NCBI GenBank assembly: GCA_964591245.1
Contig: CAZPZZ010000212.1
Span: 1-5,651 of the forward strand
DNA length: 5,651 nucleotides
Direction: 5' to 3'
Source: CAZPZZ01 sp964591245
GTDB taxonomy: Bacteria; Acidobacteriota; Vicinamibacteria; Vicinamibacterales; UBA8438
The stretch's first letter is position 1; each line of letters begins with the position of its first letter. The position numbers were made by a program, and so were the translations under genes. The notes beneath the pieces were generated by a model. That model was not told where the DNA came from. It saw only the letters and a list, made by a program, of their open reading frames with translations, and made no database searches. Below are positions 1 to 5,651 of the stretch, one piece after another.

Positions 1-2
1 CC

Positions 3-440
3 GACACGCATTCAGGACAGAATTTCGCCAATCACAGCCGAGTCGTAGCCCCCTATCACTTCATTGCCGGACCAATATTGTTACTGAACGCCGTGTATGG
101 GTTTTACAGTGTGATCACGCTTGGCACCCTGCACTCAATCATGAATGCATTGGTTGCCGTCGCACTGATCATTGTGTTCCTCTTCGCACGACTCTTCGCA
201 CTCGGTGCCCAGGACCGCGTCATCAGACTCGAGATGCGACTTCGAATGAAGGAACTCTTGCCCGCGGACATACAGAACCGGATCACTGACTTTACCCCGT
301 CGCAGATGGTCGCCCTTCGCTTTGCAAGCGATGCCGAGCTTCCGGCGCTGGCCCGTAAGGTGCTTGACGACAACATGACCAATTCCACTTCACTCAAGAA
401 AGAAATCAAGGATTGGCAGGGGGACTATTACCGGGTGTAG
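3..440 (+). CDS. DUF6526 family membrane protein (5' end outside window)
   Basis: Short membrane protein of unknown function, recognised as the DUF6526 family. The frame is open to the left edge and has no ATG or GTG before the TTG at 78, yet the upstream codons encode the conserved family N-terminus (QNFANHSRVVAPYHFIAGP, codons 18-74). The TTG at 78 is therefore an internal leucine and the true start lies to the left of the window, probably only a few codons away. Of 145 visible residues, about 17-40 and 45-67 are hydrophobic and probably form two membrane spans. A charged, presumably cytoplasmic tail follows, with the family's hallmark stretches QDRVIRLEMRLR, LRFASDAELPALARKVL and a terminal IKDWQGDYYRV. 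It ends in TAG. It converges with the polysaccharide operon and shows no functional link to it. The family assignment is from memory of its conserved motifs; no biochemical role is known to me. Confidence 0.85.
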   Translation, partial: DTHSGQNFANHSRVVAPYHFIAGPILLLNAVYGFYSVITLGTLHSIMNALVAVALIIVFLFARLFALGAQDRVIRLEMRLRMKELLPADIQNRITDFTPSQMVALRFASDAELPALARKVLDDNMTNSTSLKKEIKDWQGDYYRV

Positions 441-518
441 ATCCGGGGACGGCGTTCCTTCTCAGGTACGCCTCAGGGGTGCATGGCGGTAACACCCAAC
501 AGCGTGCAGCCAGATGGA
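441..518. other. Convergent intergenic gap, no clear terminator
   Basis: These 78 bases separate two genes that end facing each other, so a terminator for one or both is expected. Two weak inverted repeats are visible: GGCGT (451-455) with ACGCC (468-472), and GGGTG (477-481) with CACCC (493-497). Each has a 5-bp stem and a loop of 11-12 bases. Neither is followed by a T-run on either strand, so they do not qualify as intrinsic terminators. CTCAGG also occurs twice as a direct repeat (461-466 and 472-477). Confidence 0.5.
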
Positions 519-1454
519 TTACGCCAATTTCTCTCGAAAGTACTCGATCGTCTTGGTCAGGCCATCGGTCAGATTGACCGTCGGTTGCCACTCGAGAAGC
601 TTGCGAGCGCGCGTGATGTCCGGTTGCCGCACCTTCGGATCGTCAACGGGAAGTTCTCCATGGACGATGCGACTCGACGAACCGGTCAAACGGATGATTG
701 CCTCCGCGATCTCGAGAATCGTCATTTCTTTTGGATTGCCGATATTGACCGGCTCGTTCGTGTCGGCCTCCATTAACCGCATGATGCCGGCCACCAGATC
801 ACTGACGTAACAAAAGCTGCGGGTCTGACTTCCATCCCCATACACGGTGATGTCATCACCGCGAAGTGCCTGCGCGATGAAGTTCGGGACGGCGCGTCCA
901 TCGCGCACGCGCATCCGAGGCCCGTAGGTGTTAAAGATCCGTACGATCTTGATGTCCAATTCGTGGTAGCGATGGTATGCCATCGCCAGGGCCTCCGCGA
1001 AACGCTTCGCTTCGTCGTACACGCCACGCGGTCCAATAGGGTTCACGTTCCCCCAATACTGCTCCTGCTGTGGATGCTCTAGCGGGTCACCATAGACCTC
1101 AGACGTCGACGCCAACACAAAGGTAGCCTTCTTGGCCTTCGCCAAACCCAGGGCCTTGTGTGTCCCCAAGGCGCCGACCTTCAAGGTTGGAATCGGCAAC
1201 TCCAGATAGTCAATCGGACTTGCGGGGCTCGCCCAGTGCAGCACGTAGTCGATCGGACCGTCAAGATAGATATAGTCGGTCACGTCGTGCCGAATAAACT
1301 GGAAATCCCGATTCACGAGATGCGCGATATTCGAGATGTCGCCGGTCAATAAATTATCGATGCCGATCACCGTATGACCACGGTCGAGTAACGTCTCTGC
1401 AAGGTGAGAGCCGATAAATCCAGCGGCACCGGTAATAACGATACGTGCACTCAT
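519..1454 (-). CDS. uxs: UDP-glucuronic acid decarboxylase (UDP-xylose synthase)
   Basis: NAD-dependent extended short-chain dehydrogenase that converts UDP-glucuronate to UDP-xylose in the cytoplasm, supplying a xylose donor. From the ATG at 1454 it is 311 residues, a normal bacterial length. The Rossmann glycine motif is at residues 9-15 (GAAGFIG), followed by the NAD-ribose aspartate D33. UXS signatures follow: ASPASP (75-80), TSEVYGDPLEHPQ (117-129), YWGNVNPIGPR (133-143), the catalytic Y146-xxx-K150 pair, IFNTYGPRM (173-181) and the substrate-site RVRDGRAVPNF. W74 stands where leucine is usual. The frame is open 14 codons further, to a TTG at 1496 that overlaps the preceding stop. The ATG is preferred because the family starts directly before the Rossmann strand. 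No strong ribosome-binding site is visible. It is the last gene of the minus-strand run, 38 bases after the glycosylphosphotransferase. A related 4,6-dehydratase/epimerase activity is less likely given the UXS-specific motifs. Confidence 0.93.
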   Translation of the reverse strand: MSARIVITGAAGFIGSHLAETLLDRGHTVIGIDNLLTGDISNIAHLVNRDFQFIRHDVTDYIYLDGPIDYVLHWASPASPIDYLELPIPTLKVGALGTHKALGLAKAKKATFVLASTSEVYGDPLEHPQQEQYWGNVNPIGPRGVYDEAKRFAEALAMAYHRYHELDIKIVRIFNTYGPRMRVRDGRAVPNFIAQALRGDDITVYGDGSQTRSFCYVSDLVAGIMRLMEADTNEPVNIGNPKEMTILEIAEAIIRLTGSSSRIVHGELPVDDPKVRQPDITRARKLLEWQPTVNLTDGLTKTIEYFREKLA

Positions 1455-1492
1455 AGTGTTTTCTTGTTGTCCGGCAGGAAGCCTGCAGCAGT

Positions 1493-2293
1493 TCAATACG
1501 CGTGACGATGGAAGAACCCACGCACCAACGTCAGCCAGAGAATCTTGACGTCAAGTCCAATCGACCAATGTTCAATGTAGTACAGGTCGTACTCGATACG
1601 TTTCTCGATTGACGTGTCCCCACGCCACCCGTGTACCTGGGCCCACCCAGTGATGCCAGACTTTACCTTATGTCGCAGCATGTACTGGGGGATGTGGTGC
1701 TTGAACCGTTCAACAAAAAACGGCCGCTCGGGTCGTGGGCCCACCAGGGACATGTCACCGCGCAACACATTCCAGAGTTGCGGCAACTCATCCAGACTGA
1801 ACCGTCGCAGCACCCGTCCGAACGGGGTGCGTCGTGGATCGTCTTTCCGCGTCCACACCGGGCCCGTCTCTCGTTCCGCATCCTCCAACATGGACCGGAA
1901 TTTGTACACACTGAACGGACGTCCATCCAACCCCATGCGCTCCTGCCGATAAAACACCGAACCCGGGGAAGTGGTCCGAACAAGGATCGCAATGATCGCC
2001 AACGGAAGACTGAGAATCACCAACCCCACGGCCGAAATCATGACGTCCATGACGCGTTTGATAATGCTGGGAACGCCCTGCAGCGAGACGTCATTGATGT
2101 TGATGATAGGCACCCCTTCCAGATCCTCGAGACGGGCACGCAGGGCCATCACTTGCAACAGATCCGGTACGACCTTGACCTCAACGCATTCGCGATTTGC
2201 AATCTCAATTAATTCCAACATCTTGACGTGCTCGTCGAGCGGCAATGCCACATACATCTGGTTAACGCGTTCACTTCTCAAGATATCCGACAC
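1493..2293 (-). CDS. Glycosylphosphotransferase C-terminal fragment (bacterial sugar transferase domain)
   Basis: Carries the entire catalytic part of the initiating sugar-phosphate transferase (bacterial sugar transferase, PF02397). From the first possible start, GTG at 2293, it is 266 residues. Residues 1-75 are the second half of the CoA_binding_3 fold. IIKRVMDV (77-84) leads into the hydrophobic re-entrant helix (about 82-105), ended by SPGSVFYRQERMG. The active-site region has KFRSM (131-135), the Asp-Glu pair D168-E169 in LDELPQLWNVLRGDMSLVGP, PRPER and KSGITGWAQVHGWRGD. It ends with the family-typical GFFHRHAY. No catalytic residue appears lost. PglC-type enzymes work with this domain alone, so a restarted product could be active. 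However, the GTG has no good ribosome-binding site, and the next candidate, ATG at 2257, has none either. The substrate sugar (glucose, galactose or other) cannot be read from sequence. Confidence 0.85.
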   Translation of the reverse strand: MSDILRSERVNQMYVALPLDEHVKMLELIEIANRECVEVKVVPDLLQVMALRARLEDLEGVPIININDVSLQGVPSIIKRVMDVMISAVGLVILSLPLAIIAILVRTTSPGSVFYRQERMGLDGRPFSVYKFRSMLEDAERETGPVWTRKDDPRRTPFGRVLRRFSLDELPQLWNVLRGDMSLVGPRPERPFFVERFKHHIPQYMLRHKVKSGITGWAQVHGWRGDTSIEKRIEYDLYYIEHWSIGLDVKILWLTLVRGFFHRHAY

Positions 2294-2308
2294 CTCAGAC
2301 AGTGTGCC

Positions 2309-2311
2309 CTA
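2309..2311 (-). other. In-frame amber codon within the glycosylphosphotransferase frame
   Basis: On the minus strand the bases read CTT TAG GGC ACA CTG, and the flanking codons are in the same frame. The window's DUF6526 gene uses TAG as its genuine final stop, which argues against general reassignment of TAG in this organism. No readthrough-promoting structure is obvious directly downstream. Confidence 0.85.
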
Positions 2312-2926
2312 AAGCGGCAGCCCCCGATACCCCATATGGTCACCACCGGCGCGATCATCAATGAATCCCAGAACGGAATAGCCAAGTTCGCCGTGTTGCA
2401 ACATCTTATCCACGACGTGTCGCGCGACATCACTGGTGCCCGCAATCAGAATCCGCTTCAGTCCGATACCGGTACGCCAGCGGCGCTCAAGGACGGTGCG
2501 CAGAAGGCTACGCGAGCCGTAGCCGCCCACGACACACAAGATAAGGTAGATGGCCCATGCGGCCCGCGAAACCTCGTAGATTCCCTGCTCTTTGACCGCC
2601 AGTGGCACAAAATAAGTTTGATAGACCAAAGACCCCGTAATGCCAAGGACACCTGCCAGCAAACTCCCGACGAAGACAGCAAAGAGCTCGTCTACCCGCG
2701 ATCGCACACGCCCTGGGCGATACGCTCCTTGCGCCCAGAGACTAAAGGGCAACAGCGAACCGATAAATGGAGCAAGCTGCAGGTAATGCATCAGCTCGGG
2801 CTGCCCCTTTGGTGCCGCAATAAACCCCGTCTCGAAGCGCAACAGGTACGCCACGATGAACATGCCGATGCCAACCAACGCATCGAGAAACACCTGCACC
2901 AGCACTAACGTGCGACCGCGGCGCAT
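2309..2926 (-). CDS. Glycosylphosphotransferase N-terminal fragment (membrane and CoA_binding_3 part)
   Basis: If the TAG is a real stop, translation yields 205 residues without catalytic function. Hydrophobic segments at about 8-28, 48-66, 82-103 and 120-136 form the four-helix membrane bundle typical of the family's N-terminus. A Rossmann-like domain starts at RILIAGTSDVAR (158-169), where the usual glycine-rich turn (GxGxxG) is reduced to GTSDVA. The domain continues through GYSVLGFIDDR (182-192) and breaks off at GYRGLPL, about half-way through. The break is thus inside a fold, which argues against an evolved two-subunit arrangement. The ATG overlaps the stop of the upstream GT4 gene by one base (TAATG), so translation is probably coupled. 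GAGG at 2936-2939 is a plausible ribosome-binding site, 9 bases before the ATG. Confidence 0.75.
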   Translation of the reverse strand: MRRGRTLVLVQVFLDALVGIGMFIVAYLLRFETGFIAAPKGQPELMHYLQLAPFIGSLLPFSLWAQGAYRPGRVRSRVDELFAVFVGSLLAGVLGITGSLVYQTYFVPLAVKEQGIYEVSRAAWAIYLILCVVGGYGSRSLLRTVLERRWRTGIGLKRILIAGTSDVARHVVDKMLQHGELGYSVLGFIDDRAGGDHMGYRGLPL

Positions 2927-4080
2927 TAGGAGGCGCCTCGCTGCAACGATCGACTCATAAGCGCGTTAACCTCATCTCGCAACGCCGCCTGAAAACGCTC
3001 CGGTGAAAATTGGAGTGCATGTTCGCGAATGATTCCTGGGTCGAAGGGCGTATCCAGTGCTCTGAGAATTGCCTCGGCAAAGGCATCCTCCGACGGTTGC
3101 TCGACCAGCAACCCGGTCGTTCCATCCAGAACCGTTTCACAGGCGCCCCCGGTGGCCAGAGCGACCACTGGTCGGCCGCAGGCCTGCGCCTCCACCGGAG
3201 CAATACCAAAATCTTCAATTCCGGGTAACAGAACAACCCCAGCCTGTCGATACGCCTTCCGCACGTCCTCGTCCGAGACCGTACCGAGAAACTCGACCGA
3301 CGGGCCGGCCATCTCGCGAAGCCGATCAAAGTCAGGCCCACCACCCACGACCCGGAGCGGCACACGGGCTCGAGCACAGGCACGGATGGCCAAATCAACG
3401 CGCTTATAGGGCACAAGCGCCGACACGACCAACGCACTGCGATCCACCTGGTCCGAGTCTGGTCTGAAAAACGCTGTATTTACGGGAGGATAGACCACGC
3501 TCGCGCGTCGGTTGTAGTACCGGCGAATTCTCGTCGCTACGTATTTGGAGATCGCGACGAACTGATCGACACGCCCCGCCGTCGAGGCATCCCAGCGGGC
3601 CATAGCCCGCATGGCGTGGCGAAAAAACCAGCTGGCCCGGGCGCCAACGCGATCCGGACCGAAATAGGCCGTGAACTGATCCCAGGCATAGCGCATAGGG
3701 GTGAAGCAATACGACAAATGGCGGGCCCGTCCGGGAGGCACGACCGCCTTAGCTGCACAGTGACTGGTACTGATAATTAGATCGCAATCATCAAGATCAA
3801 ATTGTTCAATCGCAAGAGGAAATAAGGGAAGTAATTGACGATAGTATCGGGACGCCCCAGGCAGATGCTGCAGGAACGATGTCCGAATCCGGGCGGCCTC
3901 GATAGTCGGAGACACCGAACCGGGGACATGGAGCAATACGTGCCGTGTCGCCGCTGGAAACAGCTCGCAAATAGTTTCGAGCGCTCGCTCCCCCCCACGC
4001 ATACCAGTCATCCAGTCGTGAACGAGCGCCACCTGGGTTTCTGGTCCCAGCCAACACTGAGATTTTGTCGCCTCGGCCAT
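2926..4080 (-). CDS. GT4 family glycosyltransferase (WbaZ-like)
   Basis: Retaining GT-B glycosyltransferase, 384 residues, of the GT4 group that resembles WbaZ-type mannosyltransferases. It acts at the cytoplasmic face, adding a sugar to the lipid-linked repeat unit. The N-terminal acceptor domain starts with VALVHDWMTGMRGGER (17-32), whose glycine-rich loop is typical of this clade, and contains STSHCAAKAV (104-113) and the aromatic-rich YCFTPMRYAWDQF (124-136). The C-terminal nucleotide-sugar domain has VVSALVPYKRVDLAI (218-232) with the basic K226-R227, VVGGGPD (244-250) and the EX7E motif E289-E297 (EDFGIAPVE). It starts one base inside the preceding stop (TGATG) with no clear ribosome-binding site, so expression probably depends on translational coupling. 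It ends overlapping the next gene by one base (TAATG). Sugar specificity is unknown; mannose is only a guess from the clade. Confidence 0.92.
   Translation of the reverse strand: MAEATKSQCWLGPETQVALVHDWMTGMRGGERALETICELFPAATRHVLLHVPGSVSPTIEAARIRTSFLQHLPGASRYYRQLLPLFPLAIEQFDLDDCDLIISTSHCAAKAVVPPGRARHLSYCFTPMRYAWDQFTAYFGPDRVGARASWFFRHAMRAMARWDASTAGRVDQFVAISKYVATRIRRYYNRRASVVYPPVNTAFFRPDSDQVDRSALVVSALVPYKRVDLAIRACARARVPLRVVGGGPDFDRLREMAGPSVEFLGTVSDEDVRKAYRQAGVVLLPGIEDFGIAPVEAQACGRPVVALATGGACETVLDGTTGLLVEQPSEDAFAEAILRALDTPFDPGIIREHALQFSPERFQAALRDEVNALMSRSLQRGAS
2936..2939 (-). promoter_or_regulatory. Possible ribosome-binding site for the glycosylphosphotransferase
   Basis: GAGG on the minus strand, 9 bases before the ATG at 2926. 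It is one arm of a perfect 10-base palindrome (GAGGCGCCTC, 2930-2939) lying within the last codons of the upstream GT4 gene. The palindrome may be chance. Confidence 0.4.
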
Positions 4081-5192
4081 CAGGATACCGTCACTTCGCG
4101 GTAAATGGCGAGCACACGTCGCACCGACTCCTCCCAGGAGAACATCGCCGCACGGGCCAACCCCCGCTCGATGAGCGTCGACCGCAGTACGTCGTTTGAC
4201 AAGATCTCTGCGAGTCCCTCGGCAATGGATTCTGGATCGTAGGGGTCGATGAGCAGCGCAGCGCCGTTCATGACCTCCGGCAACGAAGAGACATTCGAGG
4301 TCAATACTGGCGTCCCACTCGCCAGCGCCTCGAGCGGCGGCAAGCCGAACCCTTCATAGAGAGAGGGAAACACGAACGCATCGGCCAGGCGGTAGAGGCT
4401 CGCCAAGGTATTGGCACTCTGATAACCGAGAAAACGCACGTGTTTGTGAAGGTTGTAGCGATGTACTGCTCGACGCAACGTAGAGTACCGTGAAATTTCA
4501 CTGCCCGTGATCAGCAGCTTGATATCAGCGAATCCATTCAATCGCAAACGATGAAACGCATCGATGAGCCGCTCGAGATTCTTGTGCGGTTTGACGTTGC
4601 CCGAGTACAGCAGGAAGCGGTCGTGCAGTTGATATCGCTCCCGAACCCGTTGCATCTGCATCTCGTCGGGCGGGGTACGGAACCGATCATCGATCGCGTT
4701 ATAGATCACATCCACCTTCTCCGAAGGCATCGGAAAAAATCGAAGGATGTCTCGCTTCGACGCTTCGGACACGGTCAAGATCCTCGCCGATCGCGTGGCC
4801 GCCACCCGGAAGAAGATCCGAGCATATGCATAAGCCAGTCTGCCCGGCAAATATTGCGGGAACATCAGGTGGATACAATCGTGAATCGTCACGAGCGAGC
4901 GACACGGGGTAAGGGCCGGAAGCACGTAATGTGGAGCGTGGAATAGATCGGGACGCATGCGCGCCAACCCGAAAGGCACGGTAAATTGCTCGCGGAGGGA
5001 ATAATTCGCAGACCGGTTCGGCACCGGCTTGAAATTGGGTCCCAATGATTCAATCTGGTCGCAGTCCTCCCGCTGACAAAAAAGTACAAACTCGCTCTCT
5101 CGATCCAAGCGCGACAACCACTGGACCAGGTTTCTAACGTAGGTACCGATCCCGAAGTCGTGCAATTTTCGCACGTCGATGGCGACCCGCAT
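4080..5192 (-). CDS. GT4 family glycosyltransferase (MtfB-like)
   Basis: Retaining GT-B glycosyltransferase of 370 residues, resembling the mannosyltransferase B-like group within GT4. The N-terminal domain begins MRVAIDVRKLHDFGIGTYVR, with the GIGTY loop (14-18) and LFHAPHYVLP (83-92), then TIHDCIHLMFP (102-112) and ILTVSEASKRDI (138-149). The C-terminal domain has LLYSGNVKPHKNLERLI (194-210), with K201 and K204 likely contacting the donor phosphate, and the EX7E motif E280-E288 (EGFGLPPLE) followed by ALASGTPVLTS. The frame is open back to an ATG at 5546, but those 118 extra residues lack family resemblance and lie over the GT2 gene. The ATG at 5192 coincides with the conserved N-terminus. 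A GAGGT sequence 12 bases before it, inside the end of the upstream gene, is the probable ribosome-binding site. It overlaps the next gene by one base. Confidence 0.93.
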   Translation of the reverse strand: MRVAIDVRKLHDFGIGTYVRNLVQWLSRLDRESEFVLFCQREDCDQIESLGPNFKPVPNRSANYSLREQFTVPFGLARMRPDLFHAPHYVLPALTPCRSLVTIHDCIHLMFPQYLPGRLAYAYARIFFRVAATRSARILTVSEASKRDILRFFPMPSEKVDVIYNAIDDRFRTPPDEMQMQRVRERYQLHDRFLLYSGNVKPHKNLERLIDAFHRLRLNGFADIKLLITGSEISRYSTLRRAVHRYNLHKHVRFLGYQSANTLASLYRLADAFVFPSLYEGFGLPPLEALASGTPVLTSNVSSLPEVMNGAALLIDPYDPESIAEGLAEILSNDVLRSTLIERGLARAAMFSWEESVRRVLAIYREVTVS

Positions 5193-5202
5193 CTGAACGA
5201 TC

Positions 5203-5651
5203 TTACCTCTCACCGTCGCCCCCCGGCGCCGCGATCTCAGGCGATTCCGGGAAGGGGAGTTGTCCACGCAGCCACAAATACCCCCGCAGCAGCGGATACC
5301 ATGCCGGGTGATGTTTGGCGTAGAACGCAAGATGACTACGGCGATACGCCGTCTGGGCTCTCTCCGGCTCATGGCGACGAGAGCGGCCCCGTGCATGTAC
5401 GACCTCGACGGCAGGAGTAAACAGCACTCCTCGGCCGAGTCCCCGAAGCGCGGCGCAAAAGTCCACATCTTCGGTATAGAGAAAAAACCGCTCGTCGAGC
5501 AGGCCAACCGCTTCAGCCTCTCTACGGCGAACAAGCAAACAGGCACCGCTCACCCAATCGACCGTCCGCTCGTGACGAGCGCGGCGTTCGGCCAAGACGC
5601 TCACAATTGGAAGCCCCACACGATGCCCACGAACCAGGCACTTCTGGACAA
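5203..5651 (-). CDS. GT2 family glycosyltransferase, C-terminal part (5' end outside window)
   Basis: C-terminal 148 residues of an inverting GT2 (GT-A fold) glycosyltransferase of the rhamnosyltransferase-like type common in polysaccharide clusters. Visible signatures are VDWVSGACLLVRR (30-42), GLLDERFFLYTEDVDFC (49-65) with the ED pair (60-61) expected to include the catalytic base, VLFTPAVEVVHARG (75-88) and RRSHLAFYAKHHP (103-115). The GTG at 5619 is an internal valine; the frame stays open to the edge, and the missing part would hold the N-terminal nucleotide-binding half with its DxD motif. The last 18 residues are Pro/Gly/Glu-rich and not conserved in my recollection. It ends in TAA only 10 bases before the next gene, so the two belong to one transcript. 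Donor sugar cannot be predicted. Confidence 0.9.
   Translation of the reverse strand, partial: VQKCLVRGHRVGLPIVSVLAERRARHERTVDWVSGACLLVRRREAEAVGLLDERFFLYTEDVDFCAALRGLGRGVLFTPAVEVVHARGRSRRHEPERAQTAYRRSHLAFYAKHHPAWYPLLRGYLWLRGQLPFPESPEIAAPGGDGER
5205..5209 (-). promoter_or_regulatory. Probable ribosome-binding site for the GT4 gene starting at 5192
   Basis: GAGGT on the minus strand, 12 bases before the ATG and overlapping the TAA of the GT2 gene. Spacing is slightly long, but it supports the ATG at 5192 over the upstream in-frame ATG at 5546. Confidence 0.5.

Larger units (their letters stand above)
1493..2926 (-). pseudogene. Polyprenyl glycosylphosphotransferase interrupted by in-frame TAG
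   Basis: Read as a unit, this is one 477-codon frame with a single internal stop (TAG at 2309-2311, codon 206), matching the size of full-length WbaP/WcaJ-type initiating transferases. These membrane enzymes transfer a sugar 1-phosphate from a UDP-sugar to undecaprenyl phosphate, the first step of repeat-unit assembly. Order: about four N-terminal membrane spans, a Rossmann-like CoA_binding_3 domain (about 155-265), a membrane hairpin (about 290-317) and the C-terminal bacterial sugar transferase domain. Before the stop the protein reads GYRGLPL; after it, GTLSEVSDILRSERVNQMYV. Family members read straight through this point, usually with a hydrophobic residue before G-T. Both halves share one reading frame, so this is a nonsense codon and not a frameshift. 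One substitution from TTG (Leu) would explain it. A sequencing error, or true readthrough, remains possible. Confidence 0.8.

Noticed and set aside
1474..1486. Small hairpin (GCAGG/CCTGC, 3-base loop) between the transferase and the decarboxylase gene
   Set aside because: The stem is only 5 bp, with no T-tract; too small to call a terminator or riboswitch.
1455..1496. TTG start at 1496 for the decarboxylase, overlapping the previous stop
   Set aside because: The ATG at 1454 lies directly before the Rossmann strand, as is usual for the family; the 14 extra residues look like translated spacer.
2293..2311. Frameshift as the cause of the split glycosylphosphotransferase
   Set aside because: Both halves are in the same frame, and the codons between the TAG and the GTG (GTLSE) continue the family pattern, so no insertion or deletion is needed.
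2309..2311. General reassignment of TAG as a sense codon in this organism
   Set aside because: The DUF6526 gene ends with TAG exactly at the family's normal C-terminus. The evidence is one gene only, so this is unlikely but not excluded.
1631..2908. Long plus-strand open frames (1631-2212 and 2228-2908)
   Set aside because: They lie antisense to the well-conserved glycosylphosphotransferase, have low-complexity, charged translations with no recognisable domain, and are explained as shadows of G+C-rich coding sequence.
5193..5546. N-terminal extension of the GT4 gene back to the ATG at 5546
   Set aside because: The extra 118 residues are arginine- and cysteine-rich without family resemblance and are the out-of-frame shadow of the conserved GT2 C-terminus.
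1..5651. CRISPR array, tRNA/rRNA, insertion sequence or other mobile element
   Set aside because: No regularly spaced repeats, no tRNA-like fold, no transposase fragment and no terminal inverted repeats were seen; almost all of the window is accounted for by six genes.

Overview
The window is a piece of a bacterial surface-polysaccharide (exopolysaccharide, capsule or O-antigen type) gene cluster. All the cluster genes lie on the minus strand and are transcribed from the right edge towards the left. The left edge carries an unrelated plus-strand gene that meets the cluster tail to tail. Base composition is moderately G+C-rich. The protein types (DUF6526, a full-length-type polyprenyl glycosylphosphotransferase, a UDP-glucuronate decarboxylase and GT2/GT4 glycosyltransferases) suit a Gram-negative soil or sediment bacterium, for example in Acidobacteriota or Gemmatimonadota. 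That placement is a weak inference, because nothing here is phylum-diagnostic.

Minus-strand order of transcription: (1) the C-terminal part of a GT2 glycosyltransferase, cut by the right edge; (2) after a 10-base gap, a GT4 glycosyltransferase starting at 5192; (3) a second GT4 glycosyltransferase, overlapping the first by one base (TGATG); (4) a polyprenyl-phosphate glycosylphosphotransferase, overlapping by one base (TAATG); (5) after 38 bases, a UDP-glucuronic acid decarboxylase that makes UDP-xylose. The likely logic is that gene 4 loads the first sugar phosphate onto the membrane lipid carrier, genes 1-3 extend the chain, and gene 5 supplies a xylose donor. The operon promoter and any flippase or polymerase genes would lie outside the window.

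The main anomaly is in gene 4. It reads as one continuous frame from 2926 to 1493, interrupted by a single TAG at 2309-2311. Sequence on both sides continues the family pattern without any shift of frame. The result is a membrane/nucleotide-binding N-terminal piece (205 residues) and a C-terminal piece that carries the whole catalytic domain (266 residues from a GTG at 2293). This may be a nonsense mutation, a sequencing or assembly error, or a readthrough or restart arrangement. Sequence alone cannot decide.

On the plus strand, the left-edge gene encodes a DUF6526 membrane protein whose frame is open to the window edge, so its start is outside. The 78-base convergent gap (441-518) contains only weak hairpins and no convincing terminator. 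No tRNA, rRNA, CRISPR, insertion sequence or long repeat was seen.
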